A DNA stretch of 64,000 bases from Blastocatellia bacterium (lineage in GTDB: Bacteria > Acidobacteriota > Blastocatellia > Pyrinomonadales > Pyrinomonadaceae): NCBI GenBank assembly GCA_016789265.1, contig JAEUQK010000031.1, forward strand, positions 62,001 to 126,000, written 5' to 3'. The notes beneath the pieces are model-generated. The model was not told the origin of the DNA. It made no database searches and worked only from the letters and a program-made list of their open reading frames with translations. Position numbers and translations under genes: made by a program. The first letter of the stretch is position 1. Each line of letters begins with the position of its first letter. Below, piece by piece: positions 8,354 to 17,569 of this stretch.

Positions 8354-9548
8354 ATTGTTTGAAGCCAAGTTTTCCTAGTATTTCATTTGGGTTTCCCAGG
8401 AGAAAATAGGCAAGGTTCGGGCTCTCGTGAGACCGGTCATAGCCGACCAGTTCGACATAGGCTTTTCCAGAAATGTTGTTGCCGTTTGAGAAGCCGCTAA
8501 CTTGGCATGCACCTTCCCAGTAAACTATCATCGTGGTTCCACGAGTATCTAATTCCTGATCTTCGATCACCGGCACGACCCGGAGATCGAGTCCAAACTT
8601 CGGAACCTCGATCTTCCAAACGCTTGGATACTCCGCGCCCGAGACCGGGCTCTTCCAGACTCCAACCGGTCTTATGCTGAAGTCATCTGAACTAAGCCGC
8701 GTAGCATTCCCAACTTCATCCACATAAGTACCGCTTGAGTAGCTTGAAACGTTACCCTGGCTGTCGCGAAGCTGATAGCACATTAACTCACAATTATTGT
8801 CGAGCTGGATGGAAAACCAGTCCCAGCCCTTTTGATTTTCGGTCGGTGCCCACGTGCCGAATTCGCGGTCCATCCAAGCCGACCCCGTGAAATGTTCAGG
8901 TTTACCGTCTATTACCAAGTGGCCATCGGCATCCATACGGGTGTATGCAAAATAACGTGACGCCTCTCCTTCGTCTTTAAAGGAAACACCATCGAAACCG
9001 TTCAGAACGACGGGTTTTGTTGGTTTTAGAGCAACTTCAAAGGTCGTAGATGTGTCTAAGGACGCCCGAAGCATGTGAAGCCCATGCGATTCGCGGGCCG
9101 TCCAATCACCAATGTTCAGATAATAGCGGGCTTTACTTGCAGAAGCCGGAGCATCGAGGGGGCCGTTCGCACTTTTCCTGTGGGAATATGTGAAACGGCT
9201 TTCGCGGATGTCTGAAATGGCGAAATGAGCAAAATAGAAAGGATTTCCGATCAGACGAAGGGGGACAACAGCGAATCTGTCCAGGTCGGTACGTCTCTTA
9301 AAAAAGACCCACTCAAACCCGAACTCTCTACCTGAGTCGGTCTTCCCATGGCCGGTGTAATACCACCATTCGGTCTGAACGTTGTCGTGTGCTGCAAGGT
9401 CACGCGGGAGTTCTACAGCATCGTGCTCAGTACCGTCCCGCAGAGTGTGAGGCTTTCCAAGCATCTGTTCGGCCAACGAGTCGAAGACTCCGGCAGCGTG
9501 TCTCTGTATATCGTCCAAAATAGAAAAAGTACTGTTTAACCCGTTCAT
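8352..9548 (-). CDS. AttH / carotenoid 1,2-hydratase-like lipocalin-fold protein
   Basis: A protein of 398 residues with the two-lobed lipocalin-like fold of the AttH/CrtC family. Diagnostic motifs are HDNVQTEWWYYTGH near residue 52 and GSAWMDREFGT near 222, followed by GWDWFSIQLDNN. The family covers carotenoid 1,2-hydratases and predicted secreted hydrolases (COG5621). CrtC enzymes hydrate the C1,2 bond of acyclic carotenoids, but no other carotenoid gene is near. No signal peptide is seen, though family members are often exported. It starts 53 nt after the anti-sigma gene on the same strand and may be read from the sigma factor operon, so an envelope or lipid stress role is possible. Confidence 0.75.
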   Translation of the reverse strand: MNGLNSTFSILDDIQRHAAGVFDSLAEQMLGKPHTLRDGTEHDAVELPRDLAAHDNVQTEWWYYTGHGKTDSGREFGFEWVFFKRRTDLDRFAVVPLRLIGNPFYFAHFAISDIRESRFTYSHRKSANGPLDAPASASKARYYLNIGDWTARESHGLHMLRASLDTSTTFEVALKPTKPVVLNGFDGVSFKDEGEASRYFAYTRMDADGHLVIDGKPEHFTGSAWMDREFGTWAPTENQKGWDWFSIQLDNNCELMCYQLRDSQGNVSSYSSGTYVDEVGNATRLSSDDFSIRPVGVWKSPVSGAEYPSVWKIEVPKFGLDLRVVPVIEDQELDTRGTTMIVYWEGACQVSGFSNGNNISGKAYVELVGYDRSHESPNLAYFLLGNPNEILGKLGFKQ

Positions 9549-9601
9549 AAGCTAAGGGTTCGACAGTACAAACTTTTCGGATTCTAAGCAAAAGGAGACA
9601 G

Positions 9602-10447
9602 CTAAGATCGCCGGCGTTCCGGCAGCGAACGTTTTGGCGAATCAAGCCAGGTCTTCACATTGACGTTCTGTATCTTAAGTACGACACGCATAGTCTCCGA
9701 GCGCTGGTCATAGCTAGCCGGTACGAAAGGAGCGTAAACGGGGTCTGATTCAAGAGCACGCTGCAACTGCCGGATCGATCGATCATCATCAGACGGCTCG
9801 ACAACCTGAGCTATCTTTGCAAGCCCATTCCCGAAAACATCTGCGACGACGACAACCTCCTCGTCTTCCATTTTGCCGCGTACGAGTGATCTGGTAAGTG
9901 CAACAAGGGCTCCCTGCGGATTGATGCTTGGTGACTCACCGGCGATAGCATGGCGTGAAAAAGCATATTCGGACGGCGATAGATCCAAGGCGTCCGGCCC
10001 AAGCATCGTGTTGTTGCCTGCAAGCATTATCGAAGCCTTTGGATCATCTTTTGTGGCAGCAACAAACAGTGATGGATCCGGCGCCGTGAACAGGATTCCC
10101 CACAACAGAAAGGTCCCGAAGATCACCGAAGCGAATGTGCCGATGGTTGACGGAACAAACCAAGTACCTAACCAGTCTCGTCTCGTTTCCAGCAGGTGGA
10201 ACGCGGGGCCGGCAAAAGACGGCCGAAGTTCACTTGCGAGGGCAGTCCTCAAACTTGCCAGCTTTCCGGCTGAAAGTATTGGACGTGAAAGACCGCGCAG
10301 TTCATTGCGGAGAGATTGATGGTCAGCGAGATCTTGCCGGCAAAGAGGGCAAATATCAAGATGAGCATCAAGCGCGAAGCGTTCTTCATTCGAAAGAACA
10401 TCATCCGGGTAAAGCGGCAGATTAGATTTTACTTCACTGCATTTCAT
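9602..10447 (-). CDS. zinc-finger anti-sigma factor
   Basis: Membrane anti-sigma factor of 281 residues. The N-terminus has the anti-sigma zinc-finger pattern: Cys3 (MKCSEV), then HLDICPLC (HxxxCxxC) near residues 29-36, followed by the helix that would clamp the sigma factor. One transmembrane segment (about 115-135, TFASVIFGTFLLWGILF) leads to a periplasmic domain of about 140 residues with no known motif. I chose ATG 10447; an in-frame TTG at 10462 would add five residues, and neither start has a clear ribosome binding site. It lies downstream of the ECF sigma gene but is separated by about 300 nt, unusual for such a pair. Confidence 0.85.
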   Translation of the reverse strand: MKCSEVKSNLPLYPDDVLSNEERFALDAHLDICPLCRQDLADHQSLRNELRGLSRPILSAGKLASLRTALASELRPSFAGPAFHLLETRRDWLGTWFVPSTIGTFASVIFGTFLLWGILFTAPDPSLFVAATKDDPKASIMLAGNNTMLGPDALDLSPSEYAFSRHAIAGESPSINPQGALVALTRSLVRGKMEDEEVVVVADVFGNGLAKIAQVVEPSDDDRSIRQLQRALESDPVYAPFVPASYDQRSETMRVVLKIQNVNVKTWLDSPKRSLPERRRS

Positions 10448-10462
10448 TTTGGTTTTCAGCAA

Positions 10463-10764
10463 ATTTCGATTTGCTGCCTATCCTGGCAATCTTGTCGGAT
10501 GCCGGATCTCGTTGATTGAATGGCCGGCTGACCCCGGCTGTCTCACCTTTCGGTAAGGCAACTCGTTATCGACCGTTCGTATCGATCAGCTTTTTTCCGG
10601 CGAAGTCTTTCTTGTTTGCTGGTCATTTCAAATAAACTTCACCAAAGTTCAGCTTTTCTCCACTCGCTTGCCGACCTCTCGTTCCTTTTTTTGACCTATC
10701 GTTTGGCACCGATCTTTCAGTCTTCAAAAATGAAGCCGGGGCGAGGCGGCCATTCAATCAATTG
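10463..10764. other. non-coding gap between sigma and anti-sigma genes
   Basis: A stretch of 302 nt with no plausible gene on either strand. I found no strong terminator hairpin and no convincing promoter. Sigma/anti-sigma pairs usually overlap or nearly touch, so this may be a long processed leader or contain an unrecognised promoter for the anti-sigma gene. Confidence 0.5.
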
Positions 10765-11436
10765 TTAAAGAGCAACCAGACGTTTCCTAAGTTCGTCACG
10801 TCCGCGTGCGATCCGCGATTTGACAGTTCCGATATTTATGTCGAGTGCGGTCGCGATCTCGTCGTAACTCAGTCCCTCGATATCGCATAGTACAATTGCC
10901 TCGCGATAATGTTCCGGCAGTTGTAGAAGTGCTTTCCTCAAGGCCACTTCGCGCTCATGACGCAACACAGTATCTTCGGCGGACTCAGTATTTCCAGAGA
11001 TAGATTCGCCGACATTCGAGTCGCTTTCGCCGATCGTCGCGTCTAGCGAGATCGTTTCCGAACGCCGCCGGCGCTTCCACCACCGAAATCGATTCCTCGA
11101 GTGGTTTATCGCTATTCTGATCAACCAGGTTTTGAGTTCCGAGTCTCCACGAAAGTTTTTGATCGCCTTAAGGGCACTCAGAAAGGTCTCCTGGGTCAGG
11201 TCAGCAGCGTCCTCGGCATTTTCGGTAATACGAAAAAGTACCGCGTAAACATCGCCGGAATACCGGGTCACAAGATTGTCAAAAGCCTCCGGATCGCCAT
11301 TTCTCAATCGTTCAATTTGTTCGCTCTGAGCTGCAGAAAGGGCAAGGGAACTGTACGCCGCCGAAGCGGTGTCACCGAGACCTTCCTGGTCAAATGCTAT
11401 CGATTTGCCGAAGATCATAGTGCCCGGACGCGCCAT
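10765..11436 (-). CDS. ECF-type RNA polymerase sigma factor
   Basis: Group 4 sigma factor of about 223 residues. Region 2 is visible as DPEAFDNLVTRYSGDVYAVL and the DLTQETFLSAL promoter-melting segment with LKTWLIRIAIN; region 4 as LPEHYREAIVLCDIEGLSY and the helix-turn-helix EIATALDINIGTVKSRIARG. The C-terminal SRIARGRDELRKRL is typical of RpoE-like proteins. The frame is open to GTG 11472 and has ATGs at 11436 and 11418. None has a strong ribosome binding site; 11436 is a compromise. It should be held inactive by the anti-sigma factor at 9602 until an envelope signal releases it. Confidence 0.92.
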   Translation of the reverse strand: MARPGTMIFGKSIAFDQEGLGDTASAAYSSLALSAAQSEQIERLRNGDPEAFDNLVTRYSGDVYAVLFRITENAEDAADLTQETFLSALKAIKNFRGDSELKTWLIRIAINHSRNRFRWWKRRRRSETISLDATIGESDSNVGESISGNTESAEDTVLRHEREVALRKALLQLPEHYREAIVLCDIEGLSYDEIATALDINIGTVKSRIARGRDELRKRLVAL

Positions 11437-11687
11437 CGAAACGATCCAAAACCGGAAACCAGCAGGCCGCACAAAGAGCCGGCCTGTAGGTTAGACACCA
11501 AAGTTCGAATTTTGTTCCCGTCGAGATGTAAGAAAACCAATACCTCGATCCCTACCTTGATCAAAGGGTTATTAGTCGCGTTATTTGCTCTGTTAACGGT
11601 TTTACGGTACATTTACACTTTTGGACTGGCGTGCCTATCGGCAATTATATAACGCCTGTAAAGCTTAAAATTGCAGTTTTTTTGACG

Positions 11688-12536
11688 ATGGCAAGAAAAA
11701 AGAGACGTCTCGAACCGATCACGGTCGCGGCAACGGAAACAAAGGGCAAGGTCAAGTATCAGGACGAGTTTCAACACACGTTTGGGGCAAAGGTCGAGGA
11801 ACTTGGCAAAAAGGTCGAGGGACATCAGAAGAACATTCTCTATGGGATCGGCGCACTTGCCGTAATTGGGATCATCGTCTGGTTCATCTTCTCGTGGAAT
11901 GGCCGTACGAATGCAGCCGCCCAAGCAGACCTTGGCAAAGCTATCGAGACCTCACAGGCACGCGTAACCGATGTATCGCCTCCGGCAGGTACGCCCGGCA
12001 AGACTTTTAAGACCGAAAAAGAGCGTGCCGAAGCCGCTATAGCTGAGTTTCAAGCGGTGGTGGACAAATTTGGCGGGGCGGCCGGCGAAAAGGCAAAGTA
12101 CTTCATCGCGGTAAATCGGCTTTATATTGACCGTGGCGCAGCGATCGCTGAACTAAAAACACTTGCCGGCGGCAGCGGCGAGGTCGGAACGATGTCGAAG
12201 TTCGCACTAGCCCAGGCACTAGAGACCGACGGAAAACTCGATGAAGCCGCCGCCCAATATTCGGCTCTAGCCGGTATGTCCGATCCCATAGTCTCTAAAG
12301 AAACTGTGAACTTCCAGCTTGCTTCGATATACGAAAAGCAAGGCAAGAAACAGGAGGCAGCGGACCTGCTGTTCAATCTAGTTAAATCCGCGACAGAAGC
12401 GAAAGACCTGGATGGCAAGGCTGTACCTCTTTCGGGCACGGCTGAATCGGCAAAGGAAAAACTCGAACAGTTAGATCCGGCAAAAGCGAAGGAACTTCCT
12501 CAGCAGCCGCAGGAACCGATGGAAAGTCCTTTCTAG
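11688..12536 (+). CDS. YfgM-like membrane protein with TPR-like domain
   Basis: 282 residues from ATG 11688 (MARKKRR); the frame is open further upstream but those residues are not family-like. A charged cytoplasmic N-terminus with a short coiled region, a transmembrane helix (about 53-70, ILYGIGALAVIGIIVWFIF) and a periplasmic TPR-like helical domain (AAIAEFQAVVDKFGG, KFALAQALETDGKLDEA, FQLASIYEKQGKKQEA) match the layout of YfgM, the ancillary SecYEG subunit that hands proteins to periplasmic chaperones. The tail is Pro/Gln-rich. Assignment to the YfgM group is by architecture. Confidence 0.7.
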   Translation: MARKKRRLEPITVAATETKGKVKYQDEFQHTFGAKVEELGKKVEGHQKNILYGIGALAVIGIIVWFIFSWNGRTNAAAQADLGKAIETSQARVTDVSPPAGTPGKTFKTEKERAEAAIAEFQAVVDKFGGAAGEKAKYFIAVNRLYIDRGAAIAELKTLAGGSGEVGTMSKFALAQALETDGKLDEAAAQYSALAGMSDPIVSKETVNFQLASIYEKQGKKQEAADLLFNLVKSATEAKDLDGKAVPLSGTAESAKEKLEQLDPAKAKELPQQPQEPMESPF

Positions 12537-12565
12537 ACCATTGAGGTTAAGTTTGAGTCTATGGG

Positions 12566-12593
12566 AAGGCTGCCGGAGTCGGCGGCCTTTTTT
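12566..12593 (+). terminator. rho-independent terminator
   Basis: GGCTGCCG-gagt-CGGCGGCC with one G-T pair and A/T flanks (12566-12589), followed by six T residues. It ends the transcript of the YfgM-like gene. Confidence 0.85.
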
Positions 12594-12683
12594 CGTTCAA
12601 CATACGGGAATCGCTGATCTGTCTTCCGAGAATGAGATTTCCTTTCCCATTCGAAGTATTAGTAATAAAATAGCAACTAGACA

Positions 12684-14075
12684 ATGTTGGACGAGAATTC
12701 CCAAGCAGTTGTAAATAGGAGCGACAAAGTTAAGCCGGTCGCCGTGCGCGTCGCGCCCCTGCATTACCTCGTTATCTTACTTCTCGTGTCGTTCGGCTCG
12801 GCGTACCTTTTGTACCTGGAACTGGAATTGACGGCTCTCGCCCTTCTCAGTGTCGCCTGGGTCACCTTGCCATTGCTCGCCTTCTTTGACCGCGTGGTTT
12901 TCGACGGAAAGCGTATTCGAAGGACGGGCGTGTTTCCCCGGATGTGGGCGTTAATGACAAGCACACGTGACCGCATAAAACTTAGCGATGTTGAGATGGT
13001 ACAAACAAATATACTGCGCACCATTCGCCGCGGCGGTAATCACATTTATACCTATCGAACAGCACTATTTGGAAAAGGAAAGGTTTTCGCAATCCATTCC
13101 GGCAGAAATGGATACGGCCCGTTTATCGAGACTGTTCTACCGTTGTTGGATTCCGAACTGCTGGATCAGCGCTCAATCGAACTACGCGACAATTTTGCTG
13201 AAAGGCATGAAATCAAGCGTCGTGCACGAGAAGAGAAGATCCCAACCGCGGAAATACTTGAGAGCAGCTTAAAGGAATTTGGCAAAAAGGCGGTCGTAAA
13301 CAAGAGGATCCCGGAAAATGGGGATACAAACGAAAAAGCCATCCAGCTGCATCATCTGGCAAACCAGCTCAGAGTCTCGGGCCTATTGCCGCAGTCTATC
13401 GAAGCGTTTCGAAGGGCAATGCTGCTAATGCCCCGTGACGCTAGATTGCTATTCGATTTTGCCCTATGTCTGCGTTCCTACGCCCGGACTCAAAGGGATA
13501 AAACGGTGGAACGCCGTGCTTTGGCAATGGTTCGGCTTGCGGAACGCCGGGCCGGTAGCGACGGCGAGTTGCTCGCCAGGATAGGCGAGGGGTATTTTCA
13601 ATTCGGCGAATGGCGTCGTGCGGCATACGTTTTTAAGAAGGCGGTCACGCAGGCGGGAGAACGTTTTAGGACAATGATCGGCCTAGCCGAGATAGCTCTC
13701 CACGAAGGAAAGATCGCGCATGTTATCCACAATTTCAGCGCGGCCGGAGAATTAGCAAAGGCTCCGTCTCTTCGCCGATGGACGAAAAATGAGATCGAGT
13801 ATTTTTCTCGCCTGAACGATGATGAAGAATATATGGAACTCGAGATCAGCCGTATGAATCTTCTCGACACATTGGATTCTGTGAAACGTTCTTCACTCAG
13901 GATCGCCATCGTTGGATTTCCGGCGATCATCCTTGGAATTCTTACGGGTGACAGTTTAATAGCGAACATTGGTTGGGCCGTTTCGATCGTTGCCTTATCT
14001 GTATGGGCCGCGTCGATCTTGCTTGGACACATGCTCTCAACACGCATTCCGTATGATCTCGTTGACACAGAATAG
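12684..14075 (+). CDS. membrane protein with TPR region, function unknown
   Basis: 463 residues. Two N-terminal transmembrane helices (about 25-68, LHYLVILLLVSFGSAYLLYL and LTALALLSVAWVTLPLLAFF) precede a compact beta-rich region (about 70-150, FDGKRIRRTGVFPR...IYTYRTALFG) that resembles a bacterial PH-like domain. A helical TPR section follows (about 225-390, SIEAFRRAMLLMPRDARLLFDFAL), and two more transmembrane segments lie at the C-terminus (about 405-450). Genes with this order of parts are seen in acidobacteria, but I know no function. It is convergent with the ATP-grasp gene at 14141. Confidence 0.6.
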   Translation: MLDENSQAVVNRSDKVKPVAVRVAPLHYLVILLLVSFGSAYLLYLELELTALALLSVAWVTLPLLAFFDRVVFDGKRIRRTGVFPRMWALMTSTRDRIKLSDVEMVQTNILRTIRRGGNHIYTYRTALFGKGKVFAIHSGRNGYGPFIETVLPLLDSELLDQRSIELRDNFAERHEIKRRAREEKIPTAEILESSLKEFGKKAVVNKRIPENGDTNEKAIQLHHLANQLRVSGLLPQSIEAFRRAMLLMPRDARLLFDFALCLRSYARTQRDKTVERRALAMVRLAERRAGSDGELLARIGEGYFQFGEWRRAAYVFKKAVTQAGERFRTMIGLAEIALHEGKIAHVIHNFSAAGELAKAPSLRRWTKNEIEYFSRLNDDEEYMELEISRMNLLDTLDSVKRSSLRIAIVGFPAIILGILTGDSLIANIGWAVSIVALSVWAASILLGHMLSTRIPYDLVDTE

Positions 14076-14083
14076 TCCATCAT

Positions 14084-14120
14084 AAAAAATGGCCGTATCC
14101 CAGATCGGGACACGGCCATT
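14084..14120 (-). terminator. rho-independent terminator, mainly for the ATP-grasp gene
   Basis: AATGGCCGT (14088-14096) pairs perfectly with ACGGCCATT (14112-14120), with a further CCC/GGG inside. Read on the minus strand it is followed by TTTTTT. It may also stop the plus-strand TPR gene, where the tail is less T-rich. Confidence 0.8.
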
Positions 14121-14140
14121 CAAGAGAACAAATCAGCATC

Positions 14141-15205
14141 TTACTGTTTGGAACGTTTGGTAACCGGTTTCTTCGCTGCTTTCTTCGAAGTAGGCTCTGC
14201 CTTTGGTTTGGAGGGCGTTCTGACTTCAGATTTCTCCGAACTTGCTTTCACAGCTGCCTTGGCTCTCACCGGAGGATTGAGCATTGCCGACCAGCAATAT
14301 TCCGGAGTGTCGAAGCCTTCTTTAAGTTTTTTGAAGATGAACTCGGTCATGTTCTCTACGATCCAGTTGTGGTTATACTCACCGACGGAGGCAAGTTCAG
14401 CGTCCGGAGCAGGATTCATAAAGTCGATCGCATAGGGAATGCCGTCCTTTATCGCGAATTCGACGGTGTTCAGATCGTAGCCGAGTGCTTTGCAGATCGT
14501 GATCACGTCCTGCTCGACACGTTTGTGGACTTCTGGAGTTAAGTAATTGTCAATGTTCACATATTGCATACCGCTGAGGTAGGGCTTTGACGGATCGTAG
14601 GGCATGATCAACACCTTTTCCTGTCCTACACAATAGCAGCGAACGAAATGGTCGTATTCGATACCTTCCTGCAAGGTCATACAGAGTGTGCCTGACTGGT
14701 TGTATTCGGACCAAAGCTCTTCAAGAGAATGGATCTTCGATACATTCTTCCAGCCGCCGCCGTCGTGAGGTTTGAGAAAGGCAGGGAAGCCGACGTAATT
14801 GACGATCCCCTCCCAATCGATCGGGAATTCAAGGTTCCGCAGACTTTCGCTTGTAATGTCCTTAATATAGGCGTGCTGCGGCAAGAGGACGGTCTTCGGA
14901 ATAGCTACGCCGATCTTCGAAGCCAGCGAGAAGTTAAAGAATTTATCGTCGGCCGACCACCAAAACGGGTTGTTGATTATATAGGTGCCTTCCAACGCCA
15001 TACGTTTGAGCATCGCGCGGTAATAAGGCACTTCGTGTGAAATACGGTCGATTATGACGTCGTATTTCTTCTCCTGGTCCATGCGGATGCCTCCGACCGT
15101 CACCATTTCGGCAACGACCTCGCCATTTCCGCGTTCATTTATGCTCTTAATAATAGACTCGGGAAACGTCACTTCGCGTCCCGCCAATATTCCAACTCTT
15201 TTCAT
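14141..15205 (-). CDS. ATP-grasp ligase (RimK / glutathione-synthase-like) with basic tail
   Basis: 354 residues. The fold is an ATP-grasp ligase, joining a carboxylate to an amine through an acyl phosphate: pre-ATP-grasp region (MKRVGILAGREVTFPE), the ATP-binding lysine and glycine loop in PAFLKPHDGGGWKN near residue 145, and the metal-binding AIDFMNPAPDAEL near 265. The final 45 residues are a Lys/Ala/Pro-rich tail (SKKAAKKPVTKRSKQ) like histone-H1-type tails, which could bind nucleic acid, polyphosphate or the membrane. The substrate is unknown. A second, circularly permuted ATP-grasp gene lies at 18562, so the two may act in one peptide-like tailoring pathway. Confidence 0.8.
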   Translation of the reverse strand: MKRVGILAGREVTFPESIIKSINERGNGEVVAEMVTVGGIRMDQEKKYDVIIDRISHEVPYYRAMLKRMALEGTYIINNPFWWSADDKFFNFSLASKIGVAIPKTVLLPQHAYIKDITSESLRNLEFPIDWEGIVNYVGFPAFLKPHDGGGWKNVSKIHSLEELWSEYNQSGTLCMTLQEGIEYDHFVRCYCVGQEKVLIMPYDPSKPYLSGMQYVNIDNYLTPEVHKRVEQDVITICKALGYDLNTVEFAIKDGIPYAIDFMNPAPDAELASVGEYNHNWIVENMTEFIFKKLKEGFDTPEYCWSAMLNPPVRAKAAVKASSEKSEVRTPSKPKAEPTSKKAAKKPVTKRSKQ

Positions 15206-15424
15206 ACGATCAATTGGTCCTTAACAAATAATGATTGCGACAAATTCAGCCGTGACTGAAATCCTTGATTTTATGCGATTGTAAGCGACCGGGCAAGGAT
15301 GGAAAAATGCTTGAGAAATGCTTGTGTAAAGGGTTATTATCTTAAGGACGGCCACAAAGCCGTGTTTTGCTCGACACACACCTTCTATTTTCCAGATCAC
15401 TTTCCACTTTTTCCCGGTTAGAAA

Positions 15425-16666
15425 ATGCACGATATAACTTCGCACCCCACTATGGATATGACCGTTTCGCCGACCGTACAGTCCGTGCCTCCCCATGTTC
15501 AATCGTTTCAAAACGTGTTGAAGCATATGATCGCCGCCGGTGAGAATGTAAGCGACCTGATATTCTCGCCGGGCCGGCCGCCTCAGGTAGAGCTTTCCGG
15601 CGATCTTGAGGGCGTGCATATCGCCGGACTTGAAAAGCTGCTTCCTCACCACATAAGGGCCTTTGCCGACATAATGCTTGCCGGGAATGAACAGGGACTC
15701 GAAGCGTTTGAAAAGAAGGGCTCGGCCGACATTTCATACGGGGTTCCCGGACTTTGCAGGTTTCGTGTGAATATCTTCAAACAGCGAGGGTCTCACGCGA
15801 TCGTAATGCGTGTAATTCCTTCTTCGCCGCCCAACTGGCGGGAACTCGACCTTCCCGAGGCGGTGATGAACTCCGCTGAATTAAAGAACGGACTTGTGCT
15901 TGTTACCGGTCCGACCGGATCCGGAAAGTCAACGACCCTTGCCGCGATCATCGCATTGATCAATGCCACAAAAAAGTATCACATCGTCACTATCGAAGAT
16001 CCGATAGAGTTCATTCATGATCACAATCTCAGTACGATCCACCAGCGGGAACTACACTCTGACACACCCGATTTCGCGTTGGCGCTTCGTGCCGCGTTAC
16101 GGCAGGCCCCAAAGGTGATATTGGTGGGTGAAATGCGTGATAAAGAAACGATCGAGGTCGCACTGGAAGCGGCCGAGACAGGTCATTTGGTGCTATCGAC
16201 GCTTCACACGATCGATGCCGCAAAGACCATCGATCGTATAATCGGAGTGTTTCCAAAATCAGAAGAAGCAGTGATCCGAACACGTCTATCACAGTCCTTC
16301 CGGCGAATAATATCGCAAAGACTGATGCCAAAGATCGGCGGCGGACGAATTGCGGCGATCGAGATCCTCGTTTCGAACTCGAGGACGCGCGAATACATTG
16401 AAAAAGGCGAGAAAGAGGGGCGTTCGATAACGGATGCGATGAACGATGGTGCTCTCGACGGAATGCAGACCTTTGACAAAGTGCTCGAGCGATATATTCG
16501 TCAAGGCCTTGTTACAAAGGAAACTGGCCTTGCTTATGCATCAAATGCCACCAACCTCGCATTGTCGATCAGCGATCTGGACCAAGCGCTCCCAAAGGCC
16601 GAGCCGCAGAGGTCACCGGCATCTGCGAGCAACGGAAACGTATTGATCGAAGGGTTTGAACGGTAG
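15425..16666 (+). CDS. pilT: type IV pilus retraction ATPase PilT
   Basis: Hexameric motor that depolymerises type IV pili for twitching motility. 413 residues: N-terminal PAS-like domain (about 25-125, DLIFSPGRPPQVEL), then a RecA-like ATPase with Walker A GPTGSGKST (about 161-169), Asp box TIEDPIEF, Walker B LVGEMRDKETI and His box STLHT. The C-terminal half matches PilT rather than PilB, because it lacks a tetracysteine zinc site. The first 20 residues are extra relative to typical PilT, so a later start is possible. Another pilus gene (pilC, 62826) is in the window, but the two are far apart. Confidence 0.93.
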   Translation: MHDITSHPTMDMTVSPTVQSVPPHVQSFQNVLKHMIAAGENVSDLIFSPGRPPQVELSGDLEGVHIAGLEKLLPHHIRAFADIMLAGNEQGLEAFEKKGSADISYGVPGLCRFRVNIFKQRGSHAIVMRVIPSSPPNWRELDLPEAVMNSAELKNGLVLVTGPTGSGKSTTLAAIIALINATKKYHIVTIEDPIEFIHDHNLSTIHQRELHSDTPDFALALRAALRQAPKVILVGEMRDKETIEVALEAAETGHLVLSTLHTIDAAKTIDRIIGVFPKSEEAVIRTRLSQSFRRIISQRLMPKIGGGRIAAIEILVSNSRTREYIEKGEKEGRSITDAMNDGALDGMQTFDKVLERYIRQGLVTKETGLAYASNATNLALSISDLDQALPKAEPQRSPASASNGNVLIEGFER

Positions 16667-16669
16667 GGA

Positions 16670-17521
16670 TTAACGGTTGCCTTCGGGAAGCAATTGGTAG
16701 TTTCCCATCTCGCGGTTATAGGCATCAAGCTGGCCAACATCATCCGCCGTCGCGTCCAGCATCTGCTTGGTCATTGCTATCGAATCCGAGAGTTGCTCAA
16801 AGTCAAGCAGCGAGAATTTTTCAGGCGTTGACATCGTAACGATCTCGTCATTCAAGTAGCTGAAGAAATTCTCGATAGATTGAAGCTGTCCTTCGACGAG
16901 TTTCACGCTGCGTTCTATCTCGTCAAAAGAAGCGATGCGTCGCTTAAGGATCTCGACGTTTGTTTGCTGAATGCGCTTGGTCTTTTCGTCGGTCGCGCTT
17001 TCGGCCGCGCGGTATGCCTGTGAAAGTTGATTGTGTACCGCTTGTCGGTTGATCGATTTCAGATGCTGTTTTCTTCGGCGATAAACATCCAGCAGGTCGA
17101 CGAAATCTTCCCATCGCTGATCAAGAAGTTTTAGGTTTGAGGGGAGCGACGATGCACCCGTAAATTTGCGATAGTTGTCCTGGATCTTCTCCTTCAGCCA
17201 TCTGAGATACTCAACAGCCTCGCGTTCACGCGGTGTAAAGGACTTTATCAACTTTTCCCGTGCCGCGTGTGCTGCCTTCAAAAGTCTCTGCTTCTCTCGA
17301 TTCTGCACCAGAGCCCGGTAAGACGGGATATTCGGGACGACCATCACATAGGCGATCTCAGCAATGATGGCTATTAGCAGCGGGATCACACTAAACGAAT
17401 ACGCCGCCGCAACCGCAAAGCCCGCAAGACCCCAAAAATTAATTGGTTCCTTTACTGCTTCCTTAAGGTAGCTGGTATTGAATTTCTGTAAGTCCCGCTG
17501 GTAATGCGCAAGATCAGCCAT
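16670..17521 (-). CDS. membrane coiled-coil protein linked to PspA
   Basis: 283 residues, no family recognised. A short N-terminal stretch is followed by a hydrophobic hairpin (about 29-62, WGLAGFAVAAAYSF and VIPLLIAIIAEIAYVMVV), then a long charged helical region with coiled-coil character to the C-terminus (for example REKLIKSFTPREREAVEYL and KLVEGQLQSIENFFSYL). It starts 48 nt after the pspA stop on the same strand, so the two are probably co-transcribed. Inference: a membrane partner or anchor for PspA. The gene ends 3 nt from the convergent pilT stop. Confidence 0.65.
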   Translation of the reverse strand: MADLAHYQRDLQKFNTSYLKEAVKEPINFWGLAGFAVAAAYSFSVIPLLIAIIAEIAYVMVVPNIPSYRALVQNREKQRLLKAAHAAREKLIKSFTPREREAVEYLRWLKEKIQDNYRKFTGASSLPSNLKLLDQRWEDFVDLLDVYRRRKQHLKSINRQAVHNQLSQAYRAAESATDEKTKRIQQTNVEILKRRIASFDEIERSVKLVEGQLQSIENFFSYLNDEIVTMSTPEKFSLLDFEQLSDSIAMTKQMLDATADDVGQLDAYNREMGNYQLLPEGNR

Positions 17522-17569
17522 AGATATCTACGATGCCCGCCTTGGTCGTCGAGTTTGAAACTATCTTAC

